A stretch of DNA of 64,000 nt from Pseudeuparius sepicola (taxonomy: Eukaryota > Arthropoda > Insecta > Coleoptera > Anthribidae). The stretch is taken from assembly GCA_963920635.1 (NCBI GenBank), contig OY987298.1:20121647-20185646 (forward strand), in the 5' to 3' direction. The position numbers and the translations under genes are program-made. Below the pieces are notes generated by a model. The model did not search any database and was not told where the DNA came from. It worked only from the letters and a program-made list of their open reading frames with translations. This document shows positions 1 to 9,317 of the stretch, in pieces (the stretch's first letter is position 1; each line of letters opens with the position of its first letter).

Positions 1-1080
1 GGGTTTTTTAGAAATTAAATCTCGCAGTTGGAATTTGACGAATCCATTTTTGGAAGAAATTTTCATTCCAAGGCAAAACAAATGTTTGTTATGGCGACAC
101 TTTCTTCCTGGCTTTTGTAATATGTATAAATATAATATAAACAGACCCAATATTTGGTATTTAGGTTATTTTTTACGAAATAAAAATGAAAACTAACTTC
201 AGTAGGTATATTGCAAATATTGACGAGGTCTCAGTTGTTCGGCAGCGTGAAAGACCGAATAGATAAACCGTATCGGGGCGTGGGCCGAAAACGAAAATCA
301 ACGGTTACAACACTGATTTATTTCGCACAAGGTGAATGGTGAATACAATAAATACACAAACCCGAACGTGGTCAACGGGAACGGCTTCCAGCCACCCGGA
401 CCGTCTGAACTCGCGAATCTCCCGTAAGCAGTTCACCCCTCTGTGAATCAGGCTCCACTGTCCAGTCCAATACGGTCCATGTCCATAATAGTCCATTCCG
501 GAATTCCGGGCTCCCTATTCTGTGGTTCGGGGGAGAATTCCCCTTTACAGCGCTCACGCGTCGGTGCGAGCGGCACCAATACTCTTGGACGGCACGACTC
601 CCACCCAGACGCCATAATAACACCTGGGCGGTTCCCCTCCGCCAGAACACACGCGCACTAGACACAAACTTGTTCTAAAATATAAACTAAGACGTTTAAA
701 AACACTTTAAACATTGAAAACTTCTCAAAACCCAAGCTGCCGCTTTCAGTTATGTGACAAATGACATGTAACGTCTGACTAAGATGGTCACGTGATTTTT
801 GTGCGCCAGGGCCTGTCTTTATAGTAGGCCTTGAACAACAACATAGTGACGTCACGCTTAAGAGGCCGAGTAAACACATATTTTAAAGCAAGGGAAGATT
901 TGAAAAATATATTAAATATATGTACCAATTTTATCACCTTTGTATATCAGATTCTAGGTATAGAGAGAAAGACATAGAAACACACATTTTAATGATCCTG
1001 TTTAATATATAATGTTTATGATAATGTTTATTTTATACGATAAATGGAAAATAAAGTCCGGCAGTCGCGTACCATATACA
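1..1080. other. Flank left of the retrovirus, no gene; LTR-like GC-rich block
   Basis: No convincing gene is seen. The stretch 280-880 is GC-richer than its surroundings. Read on the minus strand it has a TATA-like CTATAAA near 822-829 followed about 500 nt later by AATAAA (318-323), an arrangement seen in LTRs. I could not find matching TG...CA ends or a target duplication, so it is not called as an LTR. Small open frames on both strands here show no recognisable domain. Confidence 0.4.
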
Positions 1081-1492
1081 TGTTACGGGCGACGTGAAGA
1101 CGAAGACTTTTTAAAAAACTTTTATTTGAGTAACGCGAGTTACAGAGTTTCGGCTTAGACTACAGACAAGACTAGAATTAACACTCTTACTTTACTAGGT
1201 CCTATTTATACAGATCTGTTATGCTGAGGTGTTGTGGTTCTCATGGGAAAAGAATATAAAGACAAAGGGAAGATCAAATTCTGCAATTCTTGCAGTAAGC
1301 AAGTTTTAACAATACTCAAAAGCAATATGATATGTTCTAGTAATCATTCTAGAACAATATACAATGGAAAATGATATCTTTGTAGTAAGCATCTTGAACA
1401 ATAGAGAATGAGAACATAATATCCAACAGTAAACAGAATCAAGGGTAAAAACAAGGTTATGATCAAGGTGATGCTTGAGGTCGGATATAACA
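1081..1492 (-). repeat. 3' LTR of the retrovirus
   Basis: This 412-bp copy is identical to 9318-9729 except for c at 1323 against g at 9560. On the minus strand it runs TGTTATATCC...CGTAACA. It carries TATAAATA at 1203-1210 and an AATAAA polyadenylation signal at 1121-1126. The left flank is TACA. Confidence 0.95.
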
Positions 1493-1503
1493 CCTTCACC
1501 CTT
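1493..1503 (-). promoter_or_regulatory. Polypurine tract
   Basis: The minus strand reads AAGGGTGAAGG directly before the 3' LTR begins at 1492. Its position and purine run fit the primer for plus-strand DNA synthesis in LTR retroelements. Confidence 0.8.
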
Positions 1504-1540
1504 ATATTAAAAATTTGTGTTAACAAATTTTGACATTAAA

Positions 1541-3430
1541 TTAGGCATATGTTTTAGTATTAGAATTTAGTTCAATTTCTTCTTCTTCGCGAGGTTCGTC
1601 CAATCTATACGAAGGTCTTCTTTTGACAGTAACAAATTTTCTTAAATTTTGAAAAACGTGATTTCGAGTTCTAGGAGGTTGTGGAGGATCGTCTCCGTTG
1701 TTAGTAGTAATAATGCCTATTTTAATGTTCCTAGACTTTTTACATTTAAAATAAAAGTACACAATAATTAAAAGTATGATTAAAGTAATGGATAGATATG
1801 TCAATATTGGCGTATACTTATTTACAGTTGGTTCGTTAATAATATTATCAAGATCCTTTGCATATTCGTCTAATTTATGCTTTGCGACATTTAAATCGTC
1901 ATAATTAAATTTATTTAGTTGTAAAGGTTTTAAGTCAGGATATTTTAGTTTATTTGGAGTTTCTTTGCAACATTCAAATGGTATATTAATTGGGTGAAAT
2001 TTATAGGTTTGATTAGATTTATTTAAATTTTTCGTTTGAATTTTAGTACTTCCAATATAAGCAATGCATTCAGATTTTAACGTTAAAATTGAAGTTTTGT
2101 CTAGCATTATAGTCAAAGGATTTTGATTTTTGCACTTAATAGTTATAGGAAATATTTCACTTAAAATTATTAACCATTGATTCTCTTGAATCAATTGTAC
2201 ATTGTAACTTTCAATTGAAATTGTGACTATGTCACAAGTATTAGGTAAATGGGTTTTTACCTCTAATAATTGAGCTTCACATCTTGAATGTGAGTCAATA
2301 GGAGTAGGATATATATCTTTGCACATTATTAAATCAAATGCTAGTTCTTTACAATTTTTTATATCATAGAGAATTACATAGAGAGTTGGGTCATCGCTTT
2401 TTGCTACAAATTTAGTATCAGTGGATACCATGTGATAAAATCCAGTTTTATTGTCGAAAATTGGAATAGGATAAATTCTATAAAGAGTATACCATTGAGG
2501 TTCTACTAAAGGAATGTCTAATATAAAAACAAGTCTATTTTCTGTTTGAAAAACCTTTAGTTCTATAAAATCAAGATAAGTTGCAACATTTAGAAGTTGA
2601 GGAGTTAAGGGCAAATTATTTTTGTTTAAAGTTTGAGCGATTATTTGCAAATGATGAACCAGGTCTTCAGGAGTTATAACTGACGTGTGAATGATATGTA
2701 ACTTTGCAAAAGTAATAGAGTTTAGAATGTCATTTAAATTGCTTTCGATAAAGGTATAGGATTCTAGGAGTCTTGCAGTGTAATAATTAAAATTATCAGA
2801 AATGTTATAAATGTAATTTTCGATTTGTTTTATGTCATTATTAAAAGTAATTTCATCAATTTGTAATTTGTTGATAGAGTCGTTAAAGTTTTTGATAACT
2901 GAAGTAGTTACTAAAATTTGTTTTTTCATTAATTTTTCTAATTTGTGTTCGTCTCTGTTAATTTTGTCGATACAATCGTTATAATACTGTCCGTCTGAAG
3001 CGTCTAAATTTCCGGTAATAAATTTCCAAACTGACCCTAAACCATTAATTAAACCTCTTTTATATCTTCTTACATCAATAGCTAATTCTTCAAATTTGAG
3101 CGCAATGTTTTCGGAAAGTTGATTTAGTAAAGTGAGATGTGACTTAACTTCGCTTAGAAAGGCGGCCATTCGTACGTCTTTTGGTTGAATTATAAATTGC
3201 ATATTTTCTAAAATTTTATTATTATTTTCGAACGTTGTTTTTAGAGATGAAATGTCTTTATATACCAATAAAGTCCACTTGTCATTAGAAATTTTGAGTC
3301 CGGATTGCTCTTGATAGAACACGCCTATGGTGTTATTAATTGGTCGCAGTGTATATTGTGCCATAGCGGTAGCGAACAAAGAAAATCTGTAACGAAGTTT
3401 CAGAATTAGGAACTTGGTTCGATATAACAA
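1541..3430 (-). CDS. Envelope-like fusion glycoprotein (errantivirus/baculovirus F type)
   Basis: An open frame of 629 residues. A hydrophobic stretch near residues 14-25 may be the signal peptide. A basic furin-like site (RRYKR, residues 121-125) is followed at once by a glycine-rich, hydrophobic segment starting GLINGLG, the usual fusion-peptide position in insect errantivirus Env and baculovirus F proteins. One transmembrane segment spans about residues 540-561, followed by a 68-residue tail that is basic, then acidic. Many Cys and N-glycosylation sequons lie between. The frame overlaps the end of pol by 25 nt, so it is probably made from a spliced RNA, and the first Met may not be the true start. 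No break is seen. The family role is membrane fusion; whether this copy is expressed is unknown. Confidence 0.85.
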   Translation of the reverse strand: MLYRTKFLILKLRYRFSLFATAMAQYTLRPINNTIGVFYQEQSGLKISNDKWTLLVYKDISSLKTTFENNNKILENMQFIIQPKDVRMAAFLSEVKSHLTLLNQLSENIALKFEELAIDVRRYKRGLINGLGSVWKFITGNLDASDGQYYNDCIDKINRDEHKLEKLMKKQILVTTSVIKNFNDSINKLQIDEITFNNDIKQIENYIYNISDNFNYYTARLLESYTFIESNLNDILNSITFAKLHIIHTSVITPEDLVHHLQIIAQTLNKNNLPLTPQLLNVATYLDFIELKVFQTENRLVFILDIPLVEPQWYTLYRIYPIPIFDNKTGFYHMVSTDTKFVAKSDDPTLYVILYDIKNCKELAFDLIMCKDIYPTPIDSHSRCEAQLLEVKTHLPNTCDIVTISIESYNVQLIQENQWLIILSEIFPITIKCKNQNPLTIMLDKTSILTLKSECIAYIGSTKIQTKNLNKSNQTYKFHPINIPFECCKETPNKLKYPDLKPLQLNKFNYDDLNVAKHKLDEYAKDLDNIINEPTVNKYTPILTYLSITLIILLIIVYFYFKCKKSRNIKIGIITTNNGDDPPQPPRTRNHVFQNLRKFVTVKRRPSYRLDEPREEEEIELNSNTKTYA

Positions 3431-6400
3431 ATTATTTTAATATCAGTATTTTTGAAAATATATTTGATCATAGGGAGAACTGTGTCCCAATCTAATTTGT
3501 CTAATCCACAAGCTAACTTGGGTATAGCTATAATTTTATCTTTTTCATCAGTGCTCTCGAGACAATTTGTTCGTAATTCCTTTAAGCAATTAAATAAATT
3601 AGCATAAGTTGGTTTATAATAGAAAAATTCTTTAGTTATCAAATAATAAATATTTCTTGTCGGAAGTTGAAGTACTGCTATTTCACCAATTGACTTATTT
3701 TGATTTTTTAGTTCATCTACGTGTCCAAATTTATTCTTAAATTCTTTTGCAATTCCTGCATTCATTTCTAAATCTTTAGATACACAGTGGGCTAAGGAAA
3801 TATTTTCAGGGGCTTCAAATAAATTGCCCAGTTCAATGGAAACGTTATTATTTTCAATAGGGATTTTTCGATCTAGAGTATAAAAGAATTCTTTAACCGT
3901 TAGTTCTTCTTCCTGTAATTCGTGACATTTCTTTAGCATATCAAAATTCATTTTTGTAGTTTGGTTAGTAATTGGGTTATGTAGCAAAGCTGAATTCGTA
4001 TAAATTTCTTTAATTTTATAGGGTCCATTAAATTTGTTAGCTAGTTTATTTTTTATTTGGGACTCCTTGACATAAACCTTTTCTCCTACGCGAAATTGTC
4101 GCTGCTCCGAAACGTGTGTATCAAATCGCTGTTTTGCTTTTTGCTTGCGCATATCTGTACGCTTTCTTGCCACTTCATAATAATGCTTTATTTTATTGTT
4201 TAAATCGCGAACGTACTTAGAGATTAATTCTTCCTGATTATACAAAACTTCTGGAGGTCGAGACGAGGTGTGACCGAATAGCAATTCGTAAGGAGTAAAG
4301 CCGTGTGTTTTATTTATAGAATTGTTATATGCTATACAAGCGTAAGGAAGCATTTGAAATGGGTGTTCGTTAGGATTTTCTGTACTACACGCGCGTATCA
4401 TTTCAGTTAAGGTGGCATGAAATCTTTCTAAGGAGCCATTTGATTGCGGATGACTAACACTAGAGAAAGTTAATTTTATATTGTATAATTTACAAAGATC
4501 TTTCATTAATTGATTATTAAATTCTTTACCTACATCGCAATGGATTCTTAAGGGAGTTCCAAAATGTTGAAAATAGAGTAAAAGAGCGTCTACTACAGAT
4601 CTCGCTGTTTTATTAGGAAGTGCATAAGCTTGGGTAAATTTTGTTAGTTCGTCTCTTATGGTAAGGATATTATTTTTTACTGGGATTTCTAGGATGTCGA
4701 TATTTATTCTTTCGAAAGGAGTTTTAGGAGTTTCGGTAATAACTAAGGGACTGTCCAAGTTTTGTCTACAAATTTTTGTCTTTTGGCAGATTTCGCACTG
4801 CCGAATAAATGTTTCGACGTCTTTAGTTAGTCCTGTCCAGTTAAATTTTTGTTTAATACGTCTAATTGTTTCGTTTATTCCTCGATGTAAGTTTGTCTTG
4901 CCTGAATGAAATTGGTCTATTATTATGGGTATTTGGTCTTCGTCTGGTATAGTCACAATGTTCTGACAAATTGTTAGTTGGAAATTTTTATCTGAGAACA
5001 AAAAATTAAACATTTCTAAAATTGGAAAATCTGGATTGTTTTCAATGTAATAAGTTTTATTTTCTTCGAATATATCTTTACTGTAATAAAGAGATATGAA
5101 GAGTACTTGTATTGCGGTTTCAAAATTAAAAGGAACAGGAATTATATAATATTTTCTTTTAGCTACGGTTTGACTGGAAAGAACATTTGCTTTATTATAG
5201 TTAAAATCAGGATTTAGCTCAAGTAAATCATCAATAACTTTTTCGTGAAGGTCTGTTAATTTGTCTTGTTGAAAAATTAGTACAATGTCTTTGTGTGTTT
5301 TGTCTAAAAGTTGATTATTTGTGTATTGGATTTTAGAATAGTCGATCATTGAAGTCGTCTTGTATAGATCAAAAAATCTGTCAAATTCATTACAGATTAT
5401 AGCAATTTCGTCAGTCTCATTATTGTCAATAGGCGGGTCAATGTCTTGAGGATTATCATGGGAAGTAGATGGTTCGTCTAGGGAAGTATGAAAGGAAACA
5501 GCTTCTTTTATATGATTGATTTTGATTCGAGATAAAGCGTCGGCATTTCGATTAATTTTTCCAGGTTTATAAATTATTTGATAATTATATTCTTCTAATT
5601 TAAGTCGCCAACGTGCTAAACGACTACCGGGATCTTTTATTGAGAAAAGCCAGGTTAAAGGTCTATGATCTGTAACCAATAAGAATTTTCGTCCGAAAAG
5701 ATAAGGTCTATAGTTTTTTACGGCAGCAATTATTGCCAAAAGTTCTTTCTCTATAACGCTATATTTCATTTCTGCTGGACTTAAGGTTCTTGAAAAGTAT
5801 GCTATGGGAAGATCATTTCCAACAGGTCCTTGCGAAAGTACCGCGCCTACAGCAAAAGCGCTTGCATCTGTAGTTAAAACAAATTCTTTTTCAAAATTAG
5901 GATATATTAGAATTGGTGAAGTTATTAATGCATTTTTAAGTTGTTCGAAAGATTCACGACAATCTTTATCAAAAATAAATGGTACGTCTTTTCTTAAAAG
6001 TCGAGTTAAAGGCTTTGTCATTTTTGCGAAGTTTGGAATAAACTTCCTGTAGTAACCAGTAAGACCCAAAAATTGTTTAATTTGTTTAGTATTGGCAGGT
6101 TGAGGAAAATCGATAACAGCTTGTACTTTTTGTGGATTTGGTTTAACCCCTTCAGGTGTAATAACATGTCCTAAATAAATTACTTCTTTTCGTAAGAATT
6201 CACACTTATCTGGCTGTATTTTTAGATTTGAATTTCTTAATCTTTGAAAAACTTCAGTAATACGAGAGATATGTTCATTAATTGTGGAAGAATAAATAAT
6301 AATGTCGTCCATGTAAACTAAGCACTTTTCGTTTTGTATCCCCATTAGTATATTATCCATAACCCTCTGAAAGGTTGAGGGCGCATTACGAAGGCCAAAG

Positions 6401-7869
6401 GGCATACGTAAATATTCGAAATGTCCATTTTCAACGGAAAAAGCAGTTTTCGAAATGTCTTCTGGATTCATTTCAATTTGTTGAAAACTAGAAGCCAAAT
6501 CTAAAGTAGTAAAATAATGGCAATTACCCAACTGATCTAATATATCTGAAATATTAGGCAGTGGATACCTGTCATTAACTGTTAATTCATTTAATTTCCG
6601 ATAATCAATTACGATTCTCCATTTTTGTTTGCCTGAAGCGTCTAATTTTTTTGGAACGACCCATACTGGGGACGACCATGGTGAAACAGAAGGTCTAATT
6701 ATTCCTTGAGAAAGCATTTTATTAATTTGTGTTTTTACTTCTTCCTTGTGAACTTGTGGATATCGATAAGATTTAGTAAAAATTGGCTTAGCGTCGCCTG
6801 TATCGATAGTATGTTTTATTTCATTAGTGAAACTTAGGAAATCTCCGTCAAAGTAAAATATATCTTCAAAATTCAAACATAAATTAGTAATTAATTCTTT
6901 TTCTTCTTCGTTTAAATGTTCTAGCCTTAATGATTCTTTTATTTCTTCTACTCTGCTTTTCGTTTTATTAAAATTACAAATAATATTAGTACTAGCGTTC
7001 GTTTCTTTAATGTAAGGCTCAAATTCAAATTCTTCGAAACAAATATCCTTTGTTATGGCATTAGCGTTTAATATTGTCGTATAAAAATTACCGTCTTCGT
7101 TTATTTTTACTATAGCATTTGGCACGTATACCTTTTCTACTCGTTGTGCGCATAAAATCATTTCTTTATTCGTATATCTATTCGTATGAAACTTGCATAT
7201 TTTTTCGCAACGCGGTTCTATCGTAACCTGATTTTTATTATAACTCGTATTTTCGCTTTCAAAATTATTTATATTTTCCGTATATTTATTATTATTATTA
7301 TTATTTCGTTCATAAGCGTTTATATGGAGGCTGTCGTACCTTTCGTCAACATTAACTTGTCTTTTATAAACGACTCGATTATTATTATCATTATTATTCG
7401 TTAACTCGTTTAATTCATCTCCGTCTTTAAGTAATTCGTGTACCTTATAGTACGTAATTAATTGTTTATTCCTAAAATATACTACTGCACCGTACCTTTC
7501 TAAAAAGTCAGCGCCTAAAATTCCGTCGAATCCTATATCTAGATCGCAAATATAAACTTTATGGGGAGAAAGAGGACCCGTAAAAGAAACAAATACCGCT
7601 TCAGTAATAGGAATTGATTGGCCAGAAATACCTTTAATTTGAAAATTTTCTGGACATCGATTTAAAAATTGCTGAACCGTCTCTGGTTTGAAAATTGAAA
7701 TACCAGCTCCTGTGTCAATTAAAATTTTGTACTTATCGGTATTATCTTTAATATAATATAAGTTACTATTGTCAACGGTATTTATGCAAACGTTTGGTCC
7801 GTATTGGTCATACCAAGATTCTTGAAATTCGGAATAGGGTTCTGGTCCGAGGCTGTTAATTGAAAATTT
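3406..7869 (-). CDS. Pol polyprotein: protease, RT, RNase H, integrase, plus C-terminal macrodomain
   Basis: The frame is open from inside gag to the stop at 3408-3406. It lies -1 to gag and overlaps it, so it is probably made by frameshifting near 7863-7869. Protease: LIDTGAG at about 7706-7722 and ILGADF near 7510. An Asn-rich linker follows. Numbered from the Met at 7161: reverse transcriptase about 130-330 with YMDD at 283-286; RNase H about 425-545 (D432, E471, D498, D541); integrase zinc finger H752, H759, C789, C792; core D822, D876, E912 with 35 residues between the last two; GPY-like segment near 1046. Residues about 1100-1247 form a macrodomain, described separately. Total Gag-Pol length is about 1,860 residues, long for this family because of the extra domain. 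Confidence 0.95.
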   Translation of the reverse strand, partial: KFSINSLGPEPYSEFQESWYDQYGPNVCINTVDNSNLYYIKDNTDKYKILIDTGAGISIFKPETVQQFLNRCPENFQIKGISGQSIPITEAVFVSFTGPLSPHKVYICDLDIGFDGILGADFLERYGAVVYFRNKQLITYYKVHELLKDGDELNELTNNNDNNNRVVYKRQVNVDERYDSLHINAYERNNNNNNKYTENINNFESENTSYNKNQVTIEPRCEKICKFHTNRYTNKEMILCAQRVEKVYVPNAIVKINEDGNFYTTILNANAITKDICFEEFEFEPYIKETNASTNIICNFNKTKSRVEEIKESLRLEHLNEEEKELITNLCLNFEDIFYFDGDFLSFTNEIKHTIDTGDAKPIFTKSYRYPQVHKEEVKTQINKMLSQGIIRPSVSPWSSPVWVVPKKLDASGKQKWRIVIDYRKLNELTVNDRYPLPNISDILDQLGNCHYFTTLDLASSFQQIEMNPEDISKTAFSVENGHFEYLRMPFGLRNAPSTFQRVMDNILMGIQNEKCLVYMDDIIIYSSTINEHISRITEVFQRLRNSNLKIQPDKCEFLRKEVIYLGHVITPEGVKPNPQKVQAVIDFPQPANTKQIKQFLGLTGYYRKFIPNFAKMTKPLTRLLRKDVPFIFDKDCRESFEQLKNALITSPILIYPNFEKEFVLTTDASAFAVGAVLSQGPVGNDLPIAYFSRTLSPAEMKYSVIEKELLAIIAAVKNYRPYLFGRKFLLVTDHRPLTWLFSIKDPGSRLARWRLKLEEYNYQIIYKPGKINRNADALSRIKINHIKEAVSFHTSLDEPSTSHDNPQDIDPPIDNNETDEIAIICNEFDRFFDLYKTTSMIDYSKIQYTNNQLLDKTHKDIVLIFQQDKLTDLHEKVIDDLLELNPDFNYNKANVLSSQTVAKRKYYIIPVPFNFETAIQVLFISLYYSKDIFEENKTYYIENNPDFPILEMFNFLFSDKNFQLTICQNIVTIPDEDQIPIIIDQFHSGKTNLHRGINETIRRIKQKFNWTGLTKDVETFIRQCEICQKTKICRQNLDSPLVITETPKTPFERINIDILEIPVKNNILTIRDELTKFTQAYALPNKTARSVVDALLLYFQHFGTPLRIHCDVGKEFNNQLMKDLCKLYNIKLTFSSVSHPQSNGSLERFHATLTEMIRACSTENPNEHPFQMLPYACIAYNNSINKTHGFTPYELLFGHTSSRPPEVLYNQEELISKYVRDLNNKIKHYYEVARKRTDMRKQKAKQRFDTHVSEQRQFRVGEKVYVKESQIKNKLANKFNGPYKIKEIYTNSALLHNPITNQTTKMNFDMLKKCHELQEEELTVKEFFYTLDRKIPIENNNVSIELGNLFEAPENISLAHCVSKDLEMNAGIAKEFKNKFGHVDELKNQNKSIGEIAVLQLPTRNIYYLITKEFFYYKPTYANLFNCLKELRTNCLESTDEKDKIIAIPKLACGLDKLDWDTVLPMIKYIFKNTDIKIICYIEPSS
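3409..3864 (-). other. TARG1/OARD1-like macrodomain at the C-terminus of Pol
   Basis: Residues about 1100-1251 of the frame that starts at 7161. The order of motifs matches the TARG1/OARD1 macrodomain family: GNLFEAP (1112-1118), SLAHCVS (1122-1128), MNAGIAKEF (1133-1141), SIGEIAVLQL (1157-1166), YYLITK (1172-1177), KPTYANL (1183-1189), IPKLACGLDKLDW (1213-1225), then a helix and IKIICY. In that family Lys84 and Asp125 of the human enzyme act in removing ADP-ribose from acidic residues; here K1177 and D1221 hold these positions. Two glycines usual in the family are N1134 and A1218. The domain is in frame with the integrase, with no stop or splice signal needed. Function in the element is inference: reversing host ADP-ribosylation or binding ADP-ribosylated chromatin. 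Confidence 0.9.
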
Positions 7870-8978
7870 TCGCTTTGGCCCAGATAATGTTGTTGGGGAG
7901 TTCTATTTTGGTTATTTGGATTTGAATTTGGGAATCTAGGAGTAAAATTTTGATTAGAAGGCTGGAAACCTGAATTATTATTAAAAGTTCTTGGGAAATT
8001 GTTTCTAGGAATATTATTAGAAAAATTTCTAGGAGGTTGATTTCTTGGTTGGAAGTTTTGAGGGTGGTTCCTAGGTTGGAAAGAAGGAGTTTGAAAATTA
8101 TTTTGCTGAGGAAAAGATGGTCTTTGATGGAACCTATTTTGGGAGAAATTATTCCTTTGGGAGTTATTTTGGAAATTGTTAGAGTAGCTAGAAGGATTTG
8201 GACCATTTCTGTAATAATTATTTTGATTTTTTGTTCGACATTCATTGATAATATGTCCATTTCTTTTGCAATAATTACAGAATTTTGGAAAATTATTACT
8301 GGTTCTTTTGATATTATTATTGAAGACTGGTACACGATTTTGCCTCTGAAATTTTTGATTTTCAAAATAAGAAAGTTGCAATTCTCTCTTAATTAAAGCT
8401 ATAGCATCCATCATGTTTGGTGGATTGCTAGCACGAATTAGTTGCCCTATTCTTGGTTCTAAACCTGTCAAAACTGTATTTAAACACATGCTATCGATTA
8501 ATGTAGCTTGCGATTCTTTTTGTTCCCTAGTGAGAAGGCTTTGTTTTCCTATTGCGGCATACATTTTCGAGCAGTGAGTTTGAACTCTGCCTACAAAAGT
8601 CAAAGCATTTTCATTTTGGGATTGACACATTCTTTGTAAATCTTGAATTAATGAAGTTAGATCGCGAGGATCTCCGAAATGAACGTTAAGTAATTGTTTG
8701 ATTTCGCGCCAGGTACTCAAATCTCTTGAATTAATGAGTTGGGCTGCACGTCCCTTTAATTGATTTTTAATTTTTATAACAAGTAAAATGGCTTGGTCGC
8801 CAACAGTCATTTGCATGGCCCTATCACATGCAATGATAAAAGTATTTAAATTGATTTGATCCCCATCGTATTCAGGGATGATAGAAAATATTTCGCTTAA
8901 TTTAAATGGTACTTCGTCGTTATTTGAAGCGTTTGCTTCATTGTTTACATTAGAGTTTATAGCTTCGTTATTCGGCAT
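7782..8978 (-). CDS. Gag polyprotein
   Basis: A 398-residue frame. Residues about 30-205 resemble the retrotransposon gag capsid region (a helical stretch with LTFVGRV at 126-132 and ALIKREL at 194-200). A single zinc knuckle C-x2-C-x4-H-x4-C sits at C234, C237, H242, C247. The last 150 residues are low-complexity, rich in Asn, Gln, Pro and Phe with repeated NNF and QPRN units, probably a disordered RNA-binding tail. The start ATG is the first after the leader and follows an A/T-rich context. The stop at 7784-7782 lies inside the -1 pol frame. Gag packages the RNA and forms the particle core. Confidence 0.93.
   Translation of the reverse strand: MPNNEAINSNVNNEANASNNDEVPFKLSEIFSIIPEYDGDQINLNTFIIACDRAMQMTVGDQAILLVIKIKNQLKGRAAQLINSRDLSTWREIKQLLNVHFGDPRDLTSLIQDLQRMCQSQNENALTFVGRVQTHCSKMYAAIGKQSLLTREQKESQATLIDSMCLNTVLTGLEPRIGQLIRASNPPNMMDAIALIKRELQLSYFENQKFQRQNRVPVFNNNIKRTSNNFPKFCNYCKRNGHIINECRTKNQNNYYRNGPNPSSYSNNFQNNSQRNNFSQNRFHQRPSFPQQNNFQTPSFQPRNHPQNFQPRNQPPRNFSNNIPRNNFPRTFNNNSGFQPSNQNFTPRFPNSNPNNQNRTPQQHYLGQSENFQLTASDQNPIPNFKNLGMTNTDQTFA
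7863..7869 (-). promoter_or_regulatory. Candidate -1 frameshift site A AAT TTT
   Basis: In the gag frame the minus strand reads GAA AAT TTT CAA, giving the heptamer A AAT TTT (X XXY YYZ). Slipping back one base gives AAA TTT and enters the pol frame, which is open here and leads in frame to the protease 45-50 codons later. The gag stop follows 79 nt downstream of the heptamer. No stem or pseudoknot was computed. Confidence 0.6.
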
Positions 8979-9296
8979 GTTGAAATGAAAAGGTAATATC
9001 GTTATAACGTAGAAAGTTCAATAATAGCAACGTAGAAAGTTCAAAAAAAATCACAAATAAAATTCACTTCAAGTTTTTCACTTACAATAGAAGTAACTTC
9101 ATGCTCGCTGGATGTCGTTGATGCTGCTGTTGTTGCTGGATGCTGGCCTCAGGAGACTGTCCTTCTTAGTGCCTCCGGCTCTCCCTGTCGAAGACCCTTT
9201 TCAGCTGGCTCCAATCGTAGTGGTGTGGTGACCCCCGAGGAGACTGTCCTTCTAAGTGCCTCCGGATCTCCCTCGTTGAAGACCCTTTTATCGAGG
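8979..9296 (-). promoter_or_regulatory. Untranslated leader with a duplicated segment
   Basis: Between the primer site and gag. It holds two imperfect copies of a ~52-bp segment (about 9151-9201 and 9238-9290; both begin AGGAGACTGTCCTTCT on the plus strand and end GAAGACCCTTTT) spaced about 87 bp apart. This would be the expected place for packaging signals, but none is proven. Confidence 0.6.
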
Positions 9297-9314
9297 ATCC
9301 CACTTCTGACACCA
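9297..9314 (-). promoter_or_regulatory. Primer binding site, tRNA-Leu
   Basis: The plus strand reads ATCCCACTTCTGACACCA, the 3' end of a eukaryotic tRNA-Leu including CCA, so the element RNA carries its 18-nt complement. It is set off from the 5' LTR edge at 9318 by three bases. Confidence 0.85.
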
Positions 9315-9317
9315 AAT

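Noticed and set aside
280..880. Solo LTR near the left edge
   Set aside because: TATA and AATAAA are suggestive, but no matching TG...CA ends or target duplication could be found.
7186..7404. Plus-strand frame of 72 codons, hydrophobic
   Set aside because: Antisense shadow of the Asn-rich linker in Pol (poly-AAT codons read in reverse as Ile).
7856..8396. Frames of 119-169 codons overlapping gag
   Set aside because: Alternative frames of the low-complexity Gag tail; the zinc knuckle fixes the true frame.
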